Of a stretch of DNA of 64,000 nt, positions 33,411 through 45,934 are shown piece by piece (position 1 is the first letter of the stretch; every line of letters begins with the position of its first letter). Source of the DNA: Lepas anatifera (Eukaryota; Arthropoda; Thecostraca; Lepadidae); assembly GCA_034440635.1 (NCBI GenBank), contig JAOTON010001526.1, forward strand, positions 2,179,001 to 2,243,000, written 5' to 3'. The notes below the pieces were generated by a model, which was given only the letters and a program-made list of their open reading frames with translations, was not told where the DNA came from and did not search any database. Made by a program: the position numbers and the translations under genes.

Positions 33411-35198
33411 TGCATTTTATTTTGTTCTAGGTTTAAAAAGGTAAACGTCACGCGGCAAAAGATTTGGCCACAATTTTACTGGACGGTAGGTTTGCGAGGG
33501 TGGGGGTAAACCCAAGTCGGAAAGCAAAGACAAAAACATCACGGGATGAAAGATGTCATCACAATATTGTTGTTTTTGCCACCCAAGGATCATTCACTCA
33601 AAAGCTATTTTAGACTTGTTCCCCTCTCAGGTTATGTTGTTTCTCGTCCAAATAAGTGCATTACAGTCCTCTAATGCCTCATCCCAGTACATGTAAGAGC
33701 AAAGGTATATTCGGCGCCAAAAGAAAGCTGTACCTAGCATAAGTGTCGCCACCGGCAAAAAGTGGGGGGCCAGCCAAACTTCAACCTGATGCTGACAAAA
33801 AACTTTCAACATCAGGACCAAAAACTGTTCGAATTTGGGTCCTCGCTGCATTCCGCAGCGGCTGGATATAAGAATGTCCGGTTGTCTCTCATTTTGACTG
33901 AGATCAGGAAATTTTTGGCCAAAAGTGGGGGCAGGCCCCCTGGCCCCTTTTCCGACGCGTATGGTACCTAGTCCTTATTTCCATCAGCACCAAATTTAAA
34001 ACTTCACCTGTCAACAGAGGACGATGGCGGACACAGATTGTCTTCCCGTCCCCTGCTGGCTACACCGCAGACCCACCCGGTGCTCACTCTATTCTCTCCT
34101 ATATTATGCAACTCATCCACACCTGTGTGCATGCCCTTGTAAATGTCTGAATGTCCGGAAATACACGTGTATGGCTTCAAATATCAAGACGACCAAGGTG
34201 TAATGTTTACATTGAAGTTGATTGGTTCTGTTTAAAGTTGACTTGTTCAGTTGAGACACCAAAACCTTGCTTATAAACTAAAAAAAGAGCCAGGTCAAAA
34301 AGGTCAATAGCTTTGGGAGGGGGCCAAAAGCATAGGATTGCCCCGAGCTTTTCCGTTTTGGGGGAGGAAATGCCTTTTGCCCCCCCCCCCACCACTAAGG
34401 CAGTAGTGAATACGAAAAGAGTCCGGGTGGTGTCGGATTAACTGAAATGGCATGTTACACTCTAATGGCATGAACAATGATATTCCCTTTAGCATGAAAT
34501 TCTACCCTATCACATCATTTCGATACTGCCGCCACCCGGTTCCCAGGTAGCCAAAGGCCACTGTGTGCGGACGTATAATTGTGATTGTTCGACTTTCTAC
34601 CTATGGCGTAAAAAATGGTTTGTATGATACAATGTTTCGCTATAAACCTCCCGGGTGACGTTGCATTTCTTGCTGATCATTGTTCATTATTATGATTAGC
34701 TATCAATAGTTGTGTATCGTTATTAGATTAGGACGTTCAACTCTCAGCCTTCGAATCATACCGAATTGGATGGAAATGAGGCACTGAGTAATGCCACATT
34801 TGATTCCAAGTATTGAAAATGGTAGACCCTGGCAAAATACGTATTTTTTGGTAGATTCTGATTTCCCAGGTAACATTTCCTGTTCTGACCAAGCATTGGT
34901 ACGAGGGTGGCAGAGGACACTAAGAAAATATCAAGCAACGCAAAGTACATTTTTCGAATAGCAGGAGTTTTTGAAAAGGCTACGTTTCTGAGATGTTCAA
35001 AATGCTTTAAGTTTCATTGTCAAATCTCTACGGCACGGCACACTTCGATGGAAACGGTAGTTAAACGGTCGGTGTTGAATAGTGATTGTTTGTTGCTCAG
35101 GCCTTTGTGAGTGGTACTATGTAGGGGTGTGAACTTGTATCTCTATGGGGTGCCCAGGTACACCTAATGAAATGTCGAGTTAGTTTTAAATACTCTTT
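33411..35198. other. Spacer with no recognised gene
   Basis: Includes a GGGGGCAGGCCCCCTGGCCCC palindromic stretch at about 33930 and a 12-base C run at 34380. No supported gene. Confidence 0.4.
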
Positions 35199-35532
35199 AG
35201 ATTTTATTGCTTATCATTTCCAGGATTGAAAATGCCTGTGTGATGGCCAAAACAAAGGTAATATCATGCTATATCATGTTCTACGGCAGTTAATTACCTT
35301 TTAACGTGGGCGCCCCAAATAATTTTCGGGATTCCACGGGCAGAGAGGCTGGCAAAGACAATATTAGATTTTATTGCTTATCATTTCCAGGATTGAAAAT
35401 GCCTGTGTGATTGCCAAAACAAAGGTAATATCATGCTATATCATGTTCTACGGCAGTTAATTACCTTTTAACGTGGGCGCCCCAAATAATTTTCGGGATT
35501 CCACGGGCAGAGAGACTGGCAAAGACAATATT
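35199..35532 (+). repeat. Two-copy tandem duplication, 167-bp unit
   Basis: 35199-35365 and 35366-35532 are the same 167 bases with only two differences seen (GATGGCC versus GATTGCC, GAGAGGCT versus GAGAGACT). The unit has no recognised coding function, although a 156-codon minus-strand frame (35468-35938) overlaps the second copy. Confidence 0.95.
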
Positions 35533-36893
35533 GATAACACCACCAGAAGAGAATCTCTGTGGGAAGTGAAATTGTACTGCACCTTACATATCTTATAATG
35601 CAGTCCTGACCGGACACACTGCTCTCGCAATATATTGGAAAAAGCGTCCACTCTGGCGGCAATATTTTAAGCGATGCTAGTGCCATCTTTCCTGGTTTTT
35701 CCCAGAAGTAACAGATGTCAGCACTGACGACCACTGCATCAGCTTGAGGCCGCGAGGACACCCAACGGGAGATGTAGCACTTTATCCGCTTCCTCCCTCC
35801 AGGGGCGTGGAGTCCGAAAATGTTTGAAGGTGCCGGTAATTGAAAAAAGGTCAATAGCCACCGCATATAAAGAGATAGCGTAATAATATCTCTTTTTTGA
35901 CGTTCAGCGACATTTTGAAAACGATAAAACCAGTGCACAGTGATGCAGCGGGCCTAAAAAAACGGGACGAAAATGCCAAAAATTACTTTCTAGAATTGAT
36001 ATCAAATGTATGCGATGCGTTTCAGAATTGTTTGGAACCCCGGAAAACCATAATTATTTTCTTCCTCTAGCGCATCACATCGGTTTCACAGGAGCTGAAA
36101 CTTGAAACTTATGCTGCCTCTCTAAATACGGGTATCTGGCGAGAAATAATACCGTGATCTAAAACGTTAATAACAGGTGCTTTCACCTCGCCATTTTAAA
36201 AAAAAACGTATACTACCGTAACGCTTGGGATGTTTGCGACCTTCTGGTTACAAAAATACGGTTCTAGCTGCTCCAGAGAATGCAGTGAGTTCATTTTAAT
36301 AAACATATGTTTCGGAGCTAAAATTTATAACATACATCATATTTCCTTAGACTGGAAAAAAGGCACAATCAGGATCAGCTAGAAAATCATACCATGTATT
36401 TTGGGAAGTGTCTTCTTTACATTGGTGGAATCCGTAGGTCGGAAAACGACGGCCAAAAAAGTTATGACAGTTTTAGTGAGCTCATGTTCTACCTGTAGTC
36501 GGCGGGTGGTTGTGGCAATGACGCGCGCGGCATCCACCAATCGCCGTGTATTATTTCCTTTCTCCAATCAAATGACACATTTAAATGAGGGAAGGGGGTA
36601 AAAAAAATCACAAAATATGCGTACGTTATTGATGGATGGCCTCTAATTGAAGGAGGCAATAAAGTTGAGAAGCAGGAGGGTAAATTGAGACAACGAAAGC
36701 AGGTATTAGTGTCAATTCAGTAGGTATTAGGGTCAGTTCAATACTTATTAGGGCATAGCGAGATCAGGCCCTGAATAAGGAAATTCAGGTTTTAACTTTG
36801 GCTCACATTCTTCCCCTTTGTAAAATGTTATTTTTAACCAATTTTCCGTTAATCTTTGGCCTCCGCCCCTGTTTAAACTGACTGTCATGTATA
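35533..36893. other. Spacer with no recognised gene
   Basis: The 156-codon minus frame at 35468-35938 has no motif I know and is near the limit of chance length. Near 36700-36760 the phrase AGGTATTAGTGTCAATTCA is repeated and resembles the terminal region of the element at 36894. Confidence 0.4.
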
Positions 36894-37278
36894 CAGCCGG
36901 TTCCCCGGTGATTGGTAGGTATTAGTGTCAGTTCGTTTAGGAAATATCTTAAAAACGATTACTCTTCTCATAAACGTTTCGTCTCTACCAATGAATTTTG
37001 ACGAGCTCTTTAAATTTGAGACCCTGCAAACTGGATGAGACGTAAATTTTGTAAATTATGGACAAAAAGCTGTTTTCACCGATCCCGATGATTTTCTGAG
37101 TATTTTCTCAATTACTTCCAAATTTTGGACATGATGAAGTATTTCGCACGTCAGTTCATGCATCCAGTTAAAACGCAGCAGGTGAGCCGCCAACGGTGCC
37201 TGTAAGGACCATCACTTGAGAGATATTTTGCAAAAACGACCGCAGCCTAGTACCTACCAATCAGTATCGACCCGGCTG
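36894..37278. mobile_element. Tc1/mariner-like miniature element with TA flanks
   Basis: Ends CAGCCGGTTCCCCGGTGATT and AATCAGTATCGACCCGGCTG form an inverted pair; 25 of the outer 32 bases agree. Both ends are flanked by TA, the hallmark duplication of Tc1/mariner. It is 385 bp with no transposase. Confidence 0.6.
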
Positions 37279-37510
37279 TACATACTACCTCTCTTGGATT
37301 TTGAAGGAATTCGCTTGTTGCATATTTTGTTGCGTTTGCCGGCTGTTAAAGCTTAACAGTGGTTATCTTCTGATGATGTTTTAATACCCGACGCTTCCCT
37401 ATATGTGTTCCCAATGCTAATAAATACGAGGTGAGAATGCATATTTCACTTCCAATGTTTGCCGGCTAACAACTGGGGAAATCCAATCATTAAATCAAAT
37501 TATCAATCAT

Positions 37511-38175
37511 ATGAATTGTTTCCCTTACAATTACAGGACGCGCGCGAGCTTCCGCTTCCCCGGCTTCCGACCGGCGGTGCGCCGGGTAACAACTCGGAAC
37601 TGGCGGCGAGTTGATGTCGACGAAGTATATCTGCGCCTCTCGGCTGTCGACTGCAGTCCGGTGTACACTAGCTGGTGCCCGGATGCGCAGTGGGACTATT
37701 TTCTGAGTGTAATGCGGCCAATACTGGACGCGATCGCACCGGAAAAACGACGCCAGGTGCGAAACCCGACCGCCCCTCCTGTCACCGATGCAACAAAGGG
37801 ACTGATGGCAGAGCGCCGAGCGGCGCTGCGCACCGGTGACCGGGAAACCTACAAGGACTTAAATAGGAGAGTCCAGTCACCTATAAGGGCTGATACGCGC
37901 GCCGCCATAGACCGGGCACCCACTGAGCGGGGCCCGGCCGCGGTCTGGCAGAGTTTGCGTCCTGTAGTGGGACCGAAGCAAAGTGTCGCGCCAACACCCA
38001 GTGCTGATGCTGATGCCCTAAATAGGTACTTTGTTGAAGTTGGTGCTAATACCGCAAGGAGCATTGATCGCTCGGGCCCTGCCCTGTCGGTGCGTTTACC
38101 GCGCGTGTCGACTGGTTTGTTTGATGCGCATCCCATAACATCTGACCAGCTTCTGGACGTTGTATCCGGATGCGC
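37511..38175 (+). pseudogene. Non-LTR ORF2 linker region
   Basis: The frame encodes NWRRVDVDEVYLRLSAVDCS near its start, then APEKRRQVRN and RRAALRTGDRETYKDLNRRV. This is the usual W-R-x-V-D ... LAPxRxR..RxAxxRxYRxLNRxV segment between endonuclease and polymerase. The continuous frame runs on to 38251, but the meaningful reading switches by one base near 38175 to MRSSATAGADGLCMRFIKLC, where SSATGxDGIxxRFLK is the standard start of the polymerase fingers. GC-rich relative to flanks. Confidence 0.8.
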
Positions 38176-39154
38176 AGCAGTGCGACCGCTGGCGCCGATG
38201 GGTTGTGCATGCGTTTCATCAAGCTGTGCATTCATTCACTTTGTTCTGTAATCACACACATTGTTAATACTAGTCTCATCACTCACACCGTTCCGGACTC
38301 ATGGAAGCGTACTATCGTCCATCCAGTTCAAAAAGTCATCCAACTCAACCGAACCCTCAAATTTTCGACCGATCTCTATTCTCACAACAATAGCCAAAAT
38401 CACAGAACGTGTCGTTTATGAGCAGCTCTCTCACTACTTTACAAGTCATCACCTGTTCTCGTCATCCCAGCATGGTTTTAGACCTCATCATTCAACCGAA
38501 ACTGCGCTCTTTACAGTCACTGACAGTGTTTTCTCAGCAATTGACCGCCGCCACATTACTTTGCTATGCCTTCTAGACTGTTCTAAAGGGTTTGATCTAG
38601 TACCCCATGACAAATTGATCCAGAAACTGCAAATGTACGGGGTTGTCACACCATGGTTCGAAAATTATTTGAAAAATCACTACCAACAAGTTCTCATCCA
38701 AAATCCTGCAGGGACACCACCATCGGCTCATCAGCATGTCGACTGCGTCCTCTCTCGGCCACTCCTCAATCCTATGGGAACATTCCAAGGTTCTGCCCTC
38801 GGGCCCCTGATATTTTCCATATACGTCAACGACATCTCTCTATACGTAAATCACACCAAAATAGTTCAATACGCAGATGATACCCAAATTTTCGTTTCAG
38901 GACCACCCAGTAATCTAGGAAATATTTTTTGCTCTCTAGAAAACGATATGTCACTATTATCGAACTGGTTTAGCCAAAATGACATGAAAATTAATAGCTC
39001 TAAAACACAGTTCATAATTTTAGGCTCTCAGCAAAATATTCGTAACATTCGTCACCCAACAATCAACTTTATGGACTCAGTCATAGAGGTGTCTAAGACT
39101 GCCAAGAACCTCGGTGTTGTTTTCGATCGATGTTGTCCTTTACTAGTCATGTAG
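38170..39154 (+). pseudogene. Non-LTR reverse transcriptase domain
   Basis: It catalyses RNA-templated DNA synthesis in target-primed retrotransposition when intact. Motifs appear in order: PDSWKRTIVHPVQK (frame 1), then NFRPISILTTIAKITERVVY after a frameshift near 38330, GFRPHHSTETAL, LLDCSKGFDLVPH (motif A; the aspartate is kept), GTFQGSALGPLIFSIYVND (motif B) and the catalytic YADD at 38870-38881. NDMKINSSKTQFIILGS and KTAKNLGVVFD follow. The frame ends at 39154 after another shift near 39125. Catalytic residues are kept, so decay is by indels. Confidence 0.88.
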
Positions 39155-39719
39155 ATGATGTTATAAGGCGCTGCACCGGAACACTACCCGGACTCGGGCA
39201 TATACGTCACTGCATTCCTGAAAGGACCATCATAACATTGGTGGAGGGCCTAGTACTGTCTGTGGTACGTTATTGCTTAAGTGTATATAGTGCTTGTACG
39301 ATTACTCAGATCCGGCGGTTACAGAAACTGATAAATTTTGGCGCACGAGTGATCTCAGGACGGCGTAAATTTGACCATATCAGCGATGTAATACGCAGAC
39401 TCGGCTGGCTTCGTGCAGAATACCTCTTTGAGTACCACTGCCTGACCACTTTGAAAAAATATTGTTAACTGGACATCCCACGATAATGGCCAACAGTCTT
39501 GCGTCTAGACAGTCAGTTCACGGCAGAAATACACGGCAGAACCAGCGGCTGCAGACGCCGGTCATTCGGACGGAGTCGGGCAGGCGGAGGTTCCTGTACA
39601 ACGCTGTGAGATCTTACAATGACCTTCCTACCAATGTCCGCGATGCCACAAACATAACTGTGTTTAAAACACGATTAAAAGTGTATCTACGGGAGCAGCA
39701 GCTGAATGATGCTTAACCA
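39130..39719 (+). pseudogene. Non-LTR ORF2 C-terminal region
   Basis: Two frames continue the polymerase. 39130-39468 has SFTSHVDDVIRRCTGTLPGL, SVVRYCLSVYS and LQKLINFGARVISGRRKFDH. A shift near 39460 leads to 39462-39716 with RNTRQNQRLQTPVIRTESGR and FKTRLKVYLREQQLNDA before the stop. The C-terminal RTExGRRR...YNxLP..FKxxLKxYL signature is complete. About 140 bases of 3' untranslated sequence separate it from the AAAT tail. Confidence 0.85.
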
Positions 39720-39868
39720 ACAGTCTGGACAAGTGTGTGCATGCAAGGGTGAGCGTCTAGTTCTGTCTGGTTTGTTTCCATCGTTTTGTTTTCATTTAAC
39801 TCGACCCGGGGTGAAGAATAGCCATCGTTTGATGGAATTGCCCTTGAATGTGAAATAAATAAATAAAT

Positions 39869-42599
39869 TACCTTTATTCAGCTTATCGCATGGTCAGTTT
39901 CGCGACTATGTAATTATTTCATAAAGCTACAGCCACTGTCAGAACCGTTAAAAACCCTGGATAGCCTCTGCATAAAGTAGCGCACCCAATGGGTGCCAAG
40001 GGGTATTCTGGTGCTTTCGTTATGGGTCTTACCTCAAAATGGATGTCCGCTCTAGATTTGCCTTTACAAGAGCTTTTGAATGGTGTATAGAAACTCGATC
40101 TAACTCCTCTAAAAGCTGAGTTATTCCCGGCTTTTGCCAACCTTCACTGAGAGAAAAATTGAGTCCTTTTGGATAAACTGAGTCGGTGCTGAAAGCGAGT
40201 CTGGATTCTGGTGTCAAACTCGGTTGGAATCAGGCAGAATCAGGCTCATTGTATTCCCGTCGCAGACTCAATATAATCTCTTGGATTGGATTGAGTGTAG
40301 CACGTAGTGCTTTCTGAAGCTCATAGAATGATCACCGTAAGCTCGGGAATAAAATGTCTGATGACTGGTTTCAAATGATTCTTCGCTCGGTATAGAAAAA
40401 CTCCACGGCATCAATGTATTCCATCAGCAAAATCGTCATGGAATCATTATATTCCAGCTCTCCACGAGACATGGTTTAGAAAAATATGCCCCTCCACTCA
40501 ACACAACAACTGAATTCGATGCAAGCCTCAAACGAAATCGCCTCTTTTGAGTCTGCATTTGGCATAAAATTAGTCTAGTAGCAAAACTGATGCTGGTATA
40601 ATTGTAGTCTGTGTGGCATACTTTGAGTCGTGCCTGGAGTTTCATTGGGTTTACTAGATGTTCCTCGTTAGTCTTCGTGTTTTTTCTTAAATTGAAACTT
40701 TCTGTAAAGATGTTACTTATCGTGCTGTTGTGGCCTTGCTATTACATTAACTTTGTCTAATGATAATGAGGGTAATCAAATTTGTTTACAGCAGTCTACT
40801 TCAGCCTCAAGAAAAGATAACATAATCATAACTTTGTGTTAGGACACAAACATTAAACAACTATCACGTTCACCATTTTTCGGACACACATGAAATGCCT
40901 TTAATGAACAGTCCTCTCCCATATCGCCCAGGAGCGGTCCAGGCTTACACTTCAAGCACATGCCGCTGTCGTCAGAGATAGCAGCCCTCGTTTACTTTGG
41001 ATATATAGATATGATTGTAGACATGTTTGCTTCAAAGTATCCCGTCATGGCTGAAAAAATATCATTCTGTGCACGATATTGTACAGAATGAGACTTACCT
41101 CTGTCCAGCGATGGACGTGCGTTCAGAGGCTCCTGTGAAAATCCTCCCAATCGTTTTTAAGCGCCCCTAATCTGTGCTCAAAGTGAGCTCAAAACGATCT
41201 TTAGAACACGTGGGTGACTGTATCCAACAGTAACAGATGCTTCTCACTACTTCATCAACTTTGCATAGCAAGGGCTGTTCTGCGCGGCCAAACTTGGGGC
41301 TTCAGTGCATGTTGCCGTCATCTAGCTGACATACATGGACTCCTGGTTTTGGCCACCAGTACAATGAATGCCTGAACCTTCGCAGCCCCAGTATGCTTCT
41401 TCACCTCGCTAGCTCTCAGCGGAGTCTGTCGGTCATCAGACTCAGCTTAAGCTTCTCCTCTTGATCCGTTATCACCGCTAGGTCTGTCGATGAGGCTTCT
41501 CCCGTAAACCATGCCAAATGCAGCGTGGCCTCTTTCAGGCCCCTCAGGTCAAAACCTGAGTTTGATCGATGTAGAAGCACGTGCCAACGTAAAGTGAAAA
41601 GGGTCAGCTATTCCCCTCAAATTTCGCGCGGATCACGACGCCAAAGCTTTGTGGCCAGCTCTGCGTGCAATCGCAGGAACACTGAAGATGGCGCGAAACG
41701 GCGAGTAAGTTTTCTCAATCACGGGTCGAGCACGCGCACGCAATCTCCGGATACGCTTTGACGTGGGATCAAAATACACTGGGGTTTCGAATGATTCTGC
41801 AGCTAAAGGTCCCATTTTCCTGGTTATTTCTGGTGACAGAATATATTGATTCCTAGTATAAAATGAAACTTTGATGAGGATATTAAAAGCTCTTTGAATT
41901 TCGTGGCTAGAATAGGTCGAGCACCTATGGTAAAAGGAGGCTTTGTGGTGTAAAAAAGATCCCACTTGTAATACCATATTGGTATCATATTAAGCTTCTT
42001 CCCACCATGTTTAGAAGCCGAGAATCATTTTAAGCTGTCAAGGCCTACAAAAACACTTCCTGTGCTGGAATTATGCTGGGAAGAGGATCTAATGAGAGCA
42101 AGCATGCTCAAATGTTCCTTTAATAAGGTTTCATGGCATCATTTTATGCTCGAGCAGACCGTGATTCCGGATTAGATAGAGCACATAGGAATAAAAATTT
42201 CTCTCAGAGTTGTTTTGAGAACCAGCATTGCTTTACATCGGCTTAGAGATGACATCATAACTCGGTGACCTGACCTGACCTTGGATTGAAATTTCGTCAA
42301 GATGTATGAAATTGATGTTGGTTCGCACTTGCCACGCGGCGTTGCGCTAAACCGAGTAGTTTTTCTCCCATCACGAAAAAATAAAGAGGGGGTTAGAATC
42401 GACCCCCTGGAAAAATGAGGGTTAAGAGGAAAAACGAAATTCGGTGTGCTTGTTTGAGCCGCCTCATGGAGAGCTTCAAATTGAACCCAAAATAATTGTT
42501 TTATCATCATTGTTTATTGAGCTAAGAATTTCGTCCCGTCTTCCAGGCCTCTTGCATCACTGTGCGATCTTAAGTCCTGAAAATGGAAAAGAATGGATT
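39869..42599. other. Gene-poor spacer
   Basis: No supported gene. 42246-42290 repeats the GACATCATAACTCG plus GACCT-unit phrase seen at 3865-3905, and GGGGGTTAGAATCGACCCCCTGG near 42388 resembles a TTAA-family palindromic end. The frame at 41525-41761 is basic but without a motif. Confidence 0.4.
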
Positions 42600-42603
42600 T
42601 TAA

Positions 42604-43629
42604 CCCTCGCCCCACCGGGGGGCCATCGATGGCCCCCTAAGGTTTTTCCGGGATAGCAGAAAAACGACGAGGCGCAGCACCGCGATTTAGGGCTCTACCT
42701 CTCACTGCATCATTTTCCCATCATCCCTGAAATTTTTTACCCCGGGTCACCCAAGGTCAGGTCACCAGACGAGGTCAACCAAGGTCACCTCACTTCACCT
42801 TTAGAGCTCTGTAAGAGCTACATTTCAAAGTCGATCGATTTGAAACTTCCTACGCTTCATGACCCCTCCAGGGTTTACAATGTGTATATCCGGGATTTTT
42901 CGATTTCGTGCCCTGAGGTCAGGTCACGAGGCGACCTCTCCCATTGGAAAAGCATGGGGAAAAGCTATTTCATGATATAAAAGCCACAAAAATGATTGCA
43001 AATACTCATACTGCTCAGAACAACGTTTTTAGACACCCTTTCACGGATCCCAGGGGTCATATTTGCCCTTTGACTTTTCCAAGGTCATCCAAGGTCACCA
43101 GAGGTCAAAAACGGTATTTTAACAATAACTTTTGACCTAATTGAGCTAGAGCGGTGAAACAAACACCATCGTGTTTGTCTTGTCATTGGCTTTCATTTGA
43201 TATACGGCAAGGTCACTTTTTGACCTTTTGTGACCTCAGGTCATATTAGGTCACGAGGTGACCTCTGGCGGTCAAACCACTGGTGGGAGGTCTTTACGTT
43301 CCACATAGCGGAAAAAGTACTGGCAATTTGCTATCAAATGTACTTTACCAGGCCTCAATAGCTCTAATGACATAAGAGTTATGCCCAATTTGCTTAATCA
43401 TTGCATATTTGAGTGAAAATAGCCGATCTTGACCTAATTTGACCTCTGGAGGTCAAACCATTGACCTGAGCACTAAAACATGCGAAGTAATTTCTTACTG
43501 AATTCACGCGAGCTTTCTATTGCACTTTGCAGATTTGCGCTAACGCCCATATTTTCGGAGTTAGAGGGGGGCCATCGATGGCCCCCTCGGTGGGGCGAAG
43601 GTGGCGCCGGACCCCCGGTGGGGCGCGGG
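42604..43629 (+). mobile_element. TTAA-flanked element, family E copy 2 (complete ends)
   Basis: TTAA lies at 42600-42603 and 43630-43633. The ends are CCCTCGCCCCACCGGGGG and CCCCCGGTGGGGCGCGGG, inverted. Each end carries the same 20-bp perfect palindrome GGGGGCCATCGATGGCCCCC (42618-42637 and 43567-43586). The interior is rich in AGGTCA and its complement and has no transposase frame. It serves as reference for the shrunken copy at 680-1429 and is related in end structure to families F and B. Confidence 0.85.
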
Positions 43630-43633
43630 TTAA

Positions 43634-44782
43634 TGGATATTTTAATACTGGCTCGACCATTCGTTGGGGTGCCCCGGCACTCCAAAGAGATATAAATCCA
43701 CACCCATGTATCTTTCAGCCATAGCGAACAGCCCCGGGTGAGAGAGATGTGGACATTTCAGGCTCAAGGACAACGTTCTCTATACAGGCGCCCAGAACCG
43801 AAAACTCGAAACCCAGAGAAATGCATAACACTCGGTGCGCAGGCGTCGAAAGCGGTGGGGACGGGTGAGGGGTAGACGCGTTGTCTAAGACGCACCCGAC
43901 GACGTAGGGTACTATGTCGTGAACGCCATTACAGGACCGTGACTCCCGGCTTGGTAATAACGTTCCTCGCCGTCCTAGGACAACGGCGCACAACAGTTCA
44001 CAAATACGTTAATAACCATTTCTAGCTGCGCCACGGCATGAAGAGTTAGAGGGCAAAATTTCTGAAACATGTCTGAACTTTATCGGGTTTAACTCCCGAC
44101 ATCGACGATGAAGACCGGATCACTATCCCTAGCCATTCTCATTGGAAGCTAAATCGATTACAAAAGTCGCACAACATCTAACCATAGAATGTATACCATA
44201 GCATCTAACCAACAACACAGTGCTAGCAATTATCTCAATAAAATCCTGCTAAATTCAAGTATGTGCATGGAATTATGCTTTCCGAAAAGTTCCGCGATTG
44301 ACTGATCAAACTTGATTCATGCATGAGTGATTAAATGTAGGAGTGTAATGACAGCAATGACGTGAGTGCGTGGCTGTATGCCGTGACGGACTAGCGTAGT
44401 GAAGACATGACCTGGTGAGACAGCATAGTGCGCATGCTCCCAAACACTGGCTCTGGAGGCCAAGTGTTGCTTCTGCTTCATTCTCTGTTGCTCTGTACTC
44501 AATTTTGCTATGTTATGGTGTATTAACGACGCACCAAATATAAAAGCTACCTGAATAGTGTGGAAGTGTGTTGATATATGAATATTTGCCGATTCGCTAC
44601 GCAAAGCAGCATTAGAGAAAAGTGCAGGGCTGAAATGGTTTAATTAAACCACAACTTAAGCTAAGGGAGGGGGAACAAATGGAACCATTCAGAAAAAGAA
44701 ATGTGAATATCGACAGAGCTGACCAACTAAATGTCTTCAAAAACTTCATGTTATCTTATATGTGTTCATTCATATGTTATAA
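43634..44782. other. Spacer with no recognised gene
   Basis: No gene recognised. 44523-44537 has TTAACGACGCACCAA, the dispersed motif also seen near 5670 and 25621. Confidence 0.4.

Positions 44783-44783
<1 letters not shown>

Positions 44784-44868
<85 letters not shown>
44784..44868. repeat. TA microsatellite
   Basis: About 85 bp of TA with one CA interruption near 44838. Y/I-rich frames crossing it are artefacts. Confidence 0.97.
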
Positions 44869-44870
<2 letters not shown>

Positions 44871-45009
44871 CAATGTATTAAGTTAACATTATGTAATATG
44901 TTAACAGCCGAGAAAGCAATGCAATATAGGAGAATTTCCAGGGCGTATTTCTGCACCCCCTGCCATGCGTACAACTGTAACAAGGACAAAAATAAAGGGT
45001 CGTGAACAG

Positions 45010-45151
45010 CAGTGGATCCAGGACCACCTCATTTCGGGTGGCTGGGGGCTCAAGCCTCCTCGCCATTGCCTCGAATCAGCCTCCACCCATGTATTAACTA
45101 CAGGCATTCGGACATTTCGGGGGCTTGAGCCCCCTAGTCCCCCTTGTATCC
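45010..45151. mobile_element. hAT-like miniature element (probable)
   Basis: Left end CAGTGGATCCAGGACC and right end CCCCTTGTATCCACCAC are imperfectly inverted, with GGGGGCTCAAGCC and its partner GGGGGCTTGAGCCCCC inside. No 8-bp duplication found. Confidence 0.4.
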
Positions 45152-45930
45152 ACCACGACTCGTGGATATTTGAGAATCGTTGGAGCTGCCCAAATTTGGA
45201 CCGATGTCACTACATCAAAGGAGAGAACAGAATATCATCTTTGTTTCAGCCCCTCCTCGCGCATATCAAAATAAATAAAAAACTAATTAAAAGTTCTTGA
45301 AATGATTAGCAATGTAGCATCTCACAGGCTAGTTCGATTCATATCCCAAGGATTAAAAGGCAGATCTGAACCAGGCTCCAGCCAAGTTTGTTCTAAAAGT
45401 GATACCTATCCAGCTGAAAACAGGTTATGACTCCTGTAAAATCCAAACCCCTTTTAAAATAAAACCTCCATGTCCTCATAGAAATGATATGATCAGTGGA
45501 GCATGGAGTGAATGAAAATAATGGACTTTATTCGCCCAGTAAAAAGTTCGCATTGGAGTGCTTACGTGTCTACCACATGCCACTTTTTTATCTTCCTTTC
45601 GAAACACTTTGTCTCGATTTTCCTACAAGTTACTTCTCTGTAATTTGACATTTCTCCTTAGTTTGTTATGCAAACCTTAAGAGTTTGTAAAACTCGTGAT
45701 TTGAATTTAAAATTGCAATATGTTTCGTCTTGCTCCCATCACTATTTCTACGACTATTGTCACTGGTCAAGGAATGTAAATATACCGAAATCGCTTAAGT
45801 ACTTAAGGACTTTTTATGAGGCGTTCTGTGCAAGGCACCATTGCACGCCTCTAAAAATACCGACATTGCTCTGATATAAACCTTATACCGGAAAAAGGAA
45901 GTCCATCATTTGTATTCACCTCCAGGTGCG
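45152..45930. other. Spacer with no recognised gene
   Basis: AT-rich with only short frames and no motif. Confidence 0.4.
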
Positions 45931-45934
45931 TTGA

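Larger units (their letters stand above)
37511..39868 (+). mobile_element. 5'-truncated non-LTR retrotransposon with linker, reverse transcriptase, C-terminus and AAAT tail
   Basis: This is the best preserved retroelement here. It starts inside the linker between endonuclease and polymerase, includes the full polymerase and ends in GAAATAAATAAATAAATT at about 39852-39868. The endonuclease and any ORF1 are absent, as usual after incomplete reverse transcription. Four frame changes (about 38175, 38330, 39125 and 39460) make it non-functional. By the polymerase motifs and AAAT tail I place it in the jockey/CR1/L2 group; finer placement needs a tree. Confidence 0.88.

Noticed and set aside
35468..35938. 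156-codon minus-strand frame
   Set aside because: No recognisable motif, and it runs across a 167-bp tandem duplication boundary; length is compatible with chance in 64 kb.
44679..45005. 108-codon plus-strand frame
   Set aside because: Its middle is a Y/I translation of the TA microsatellite.
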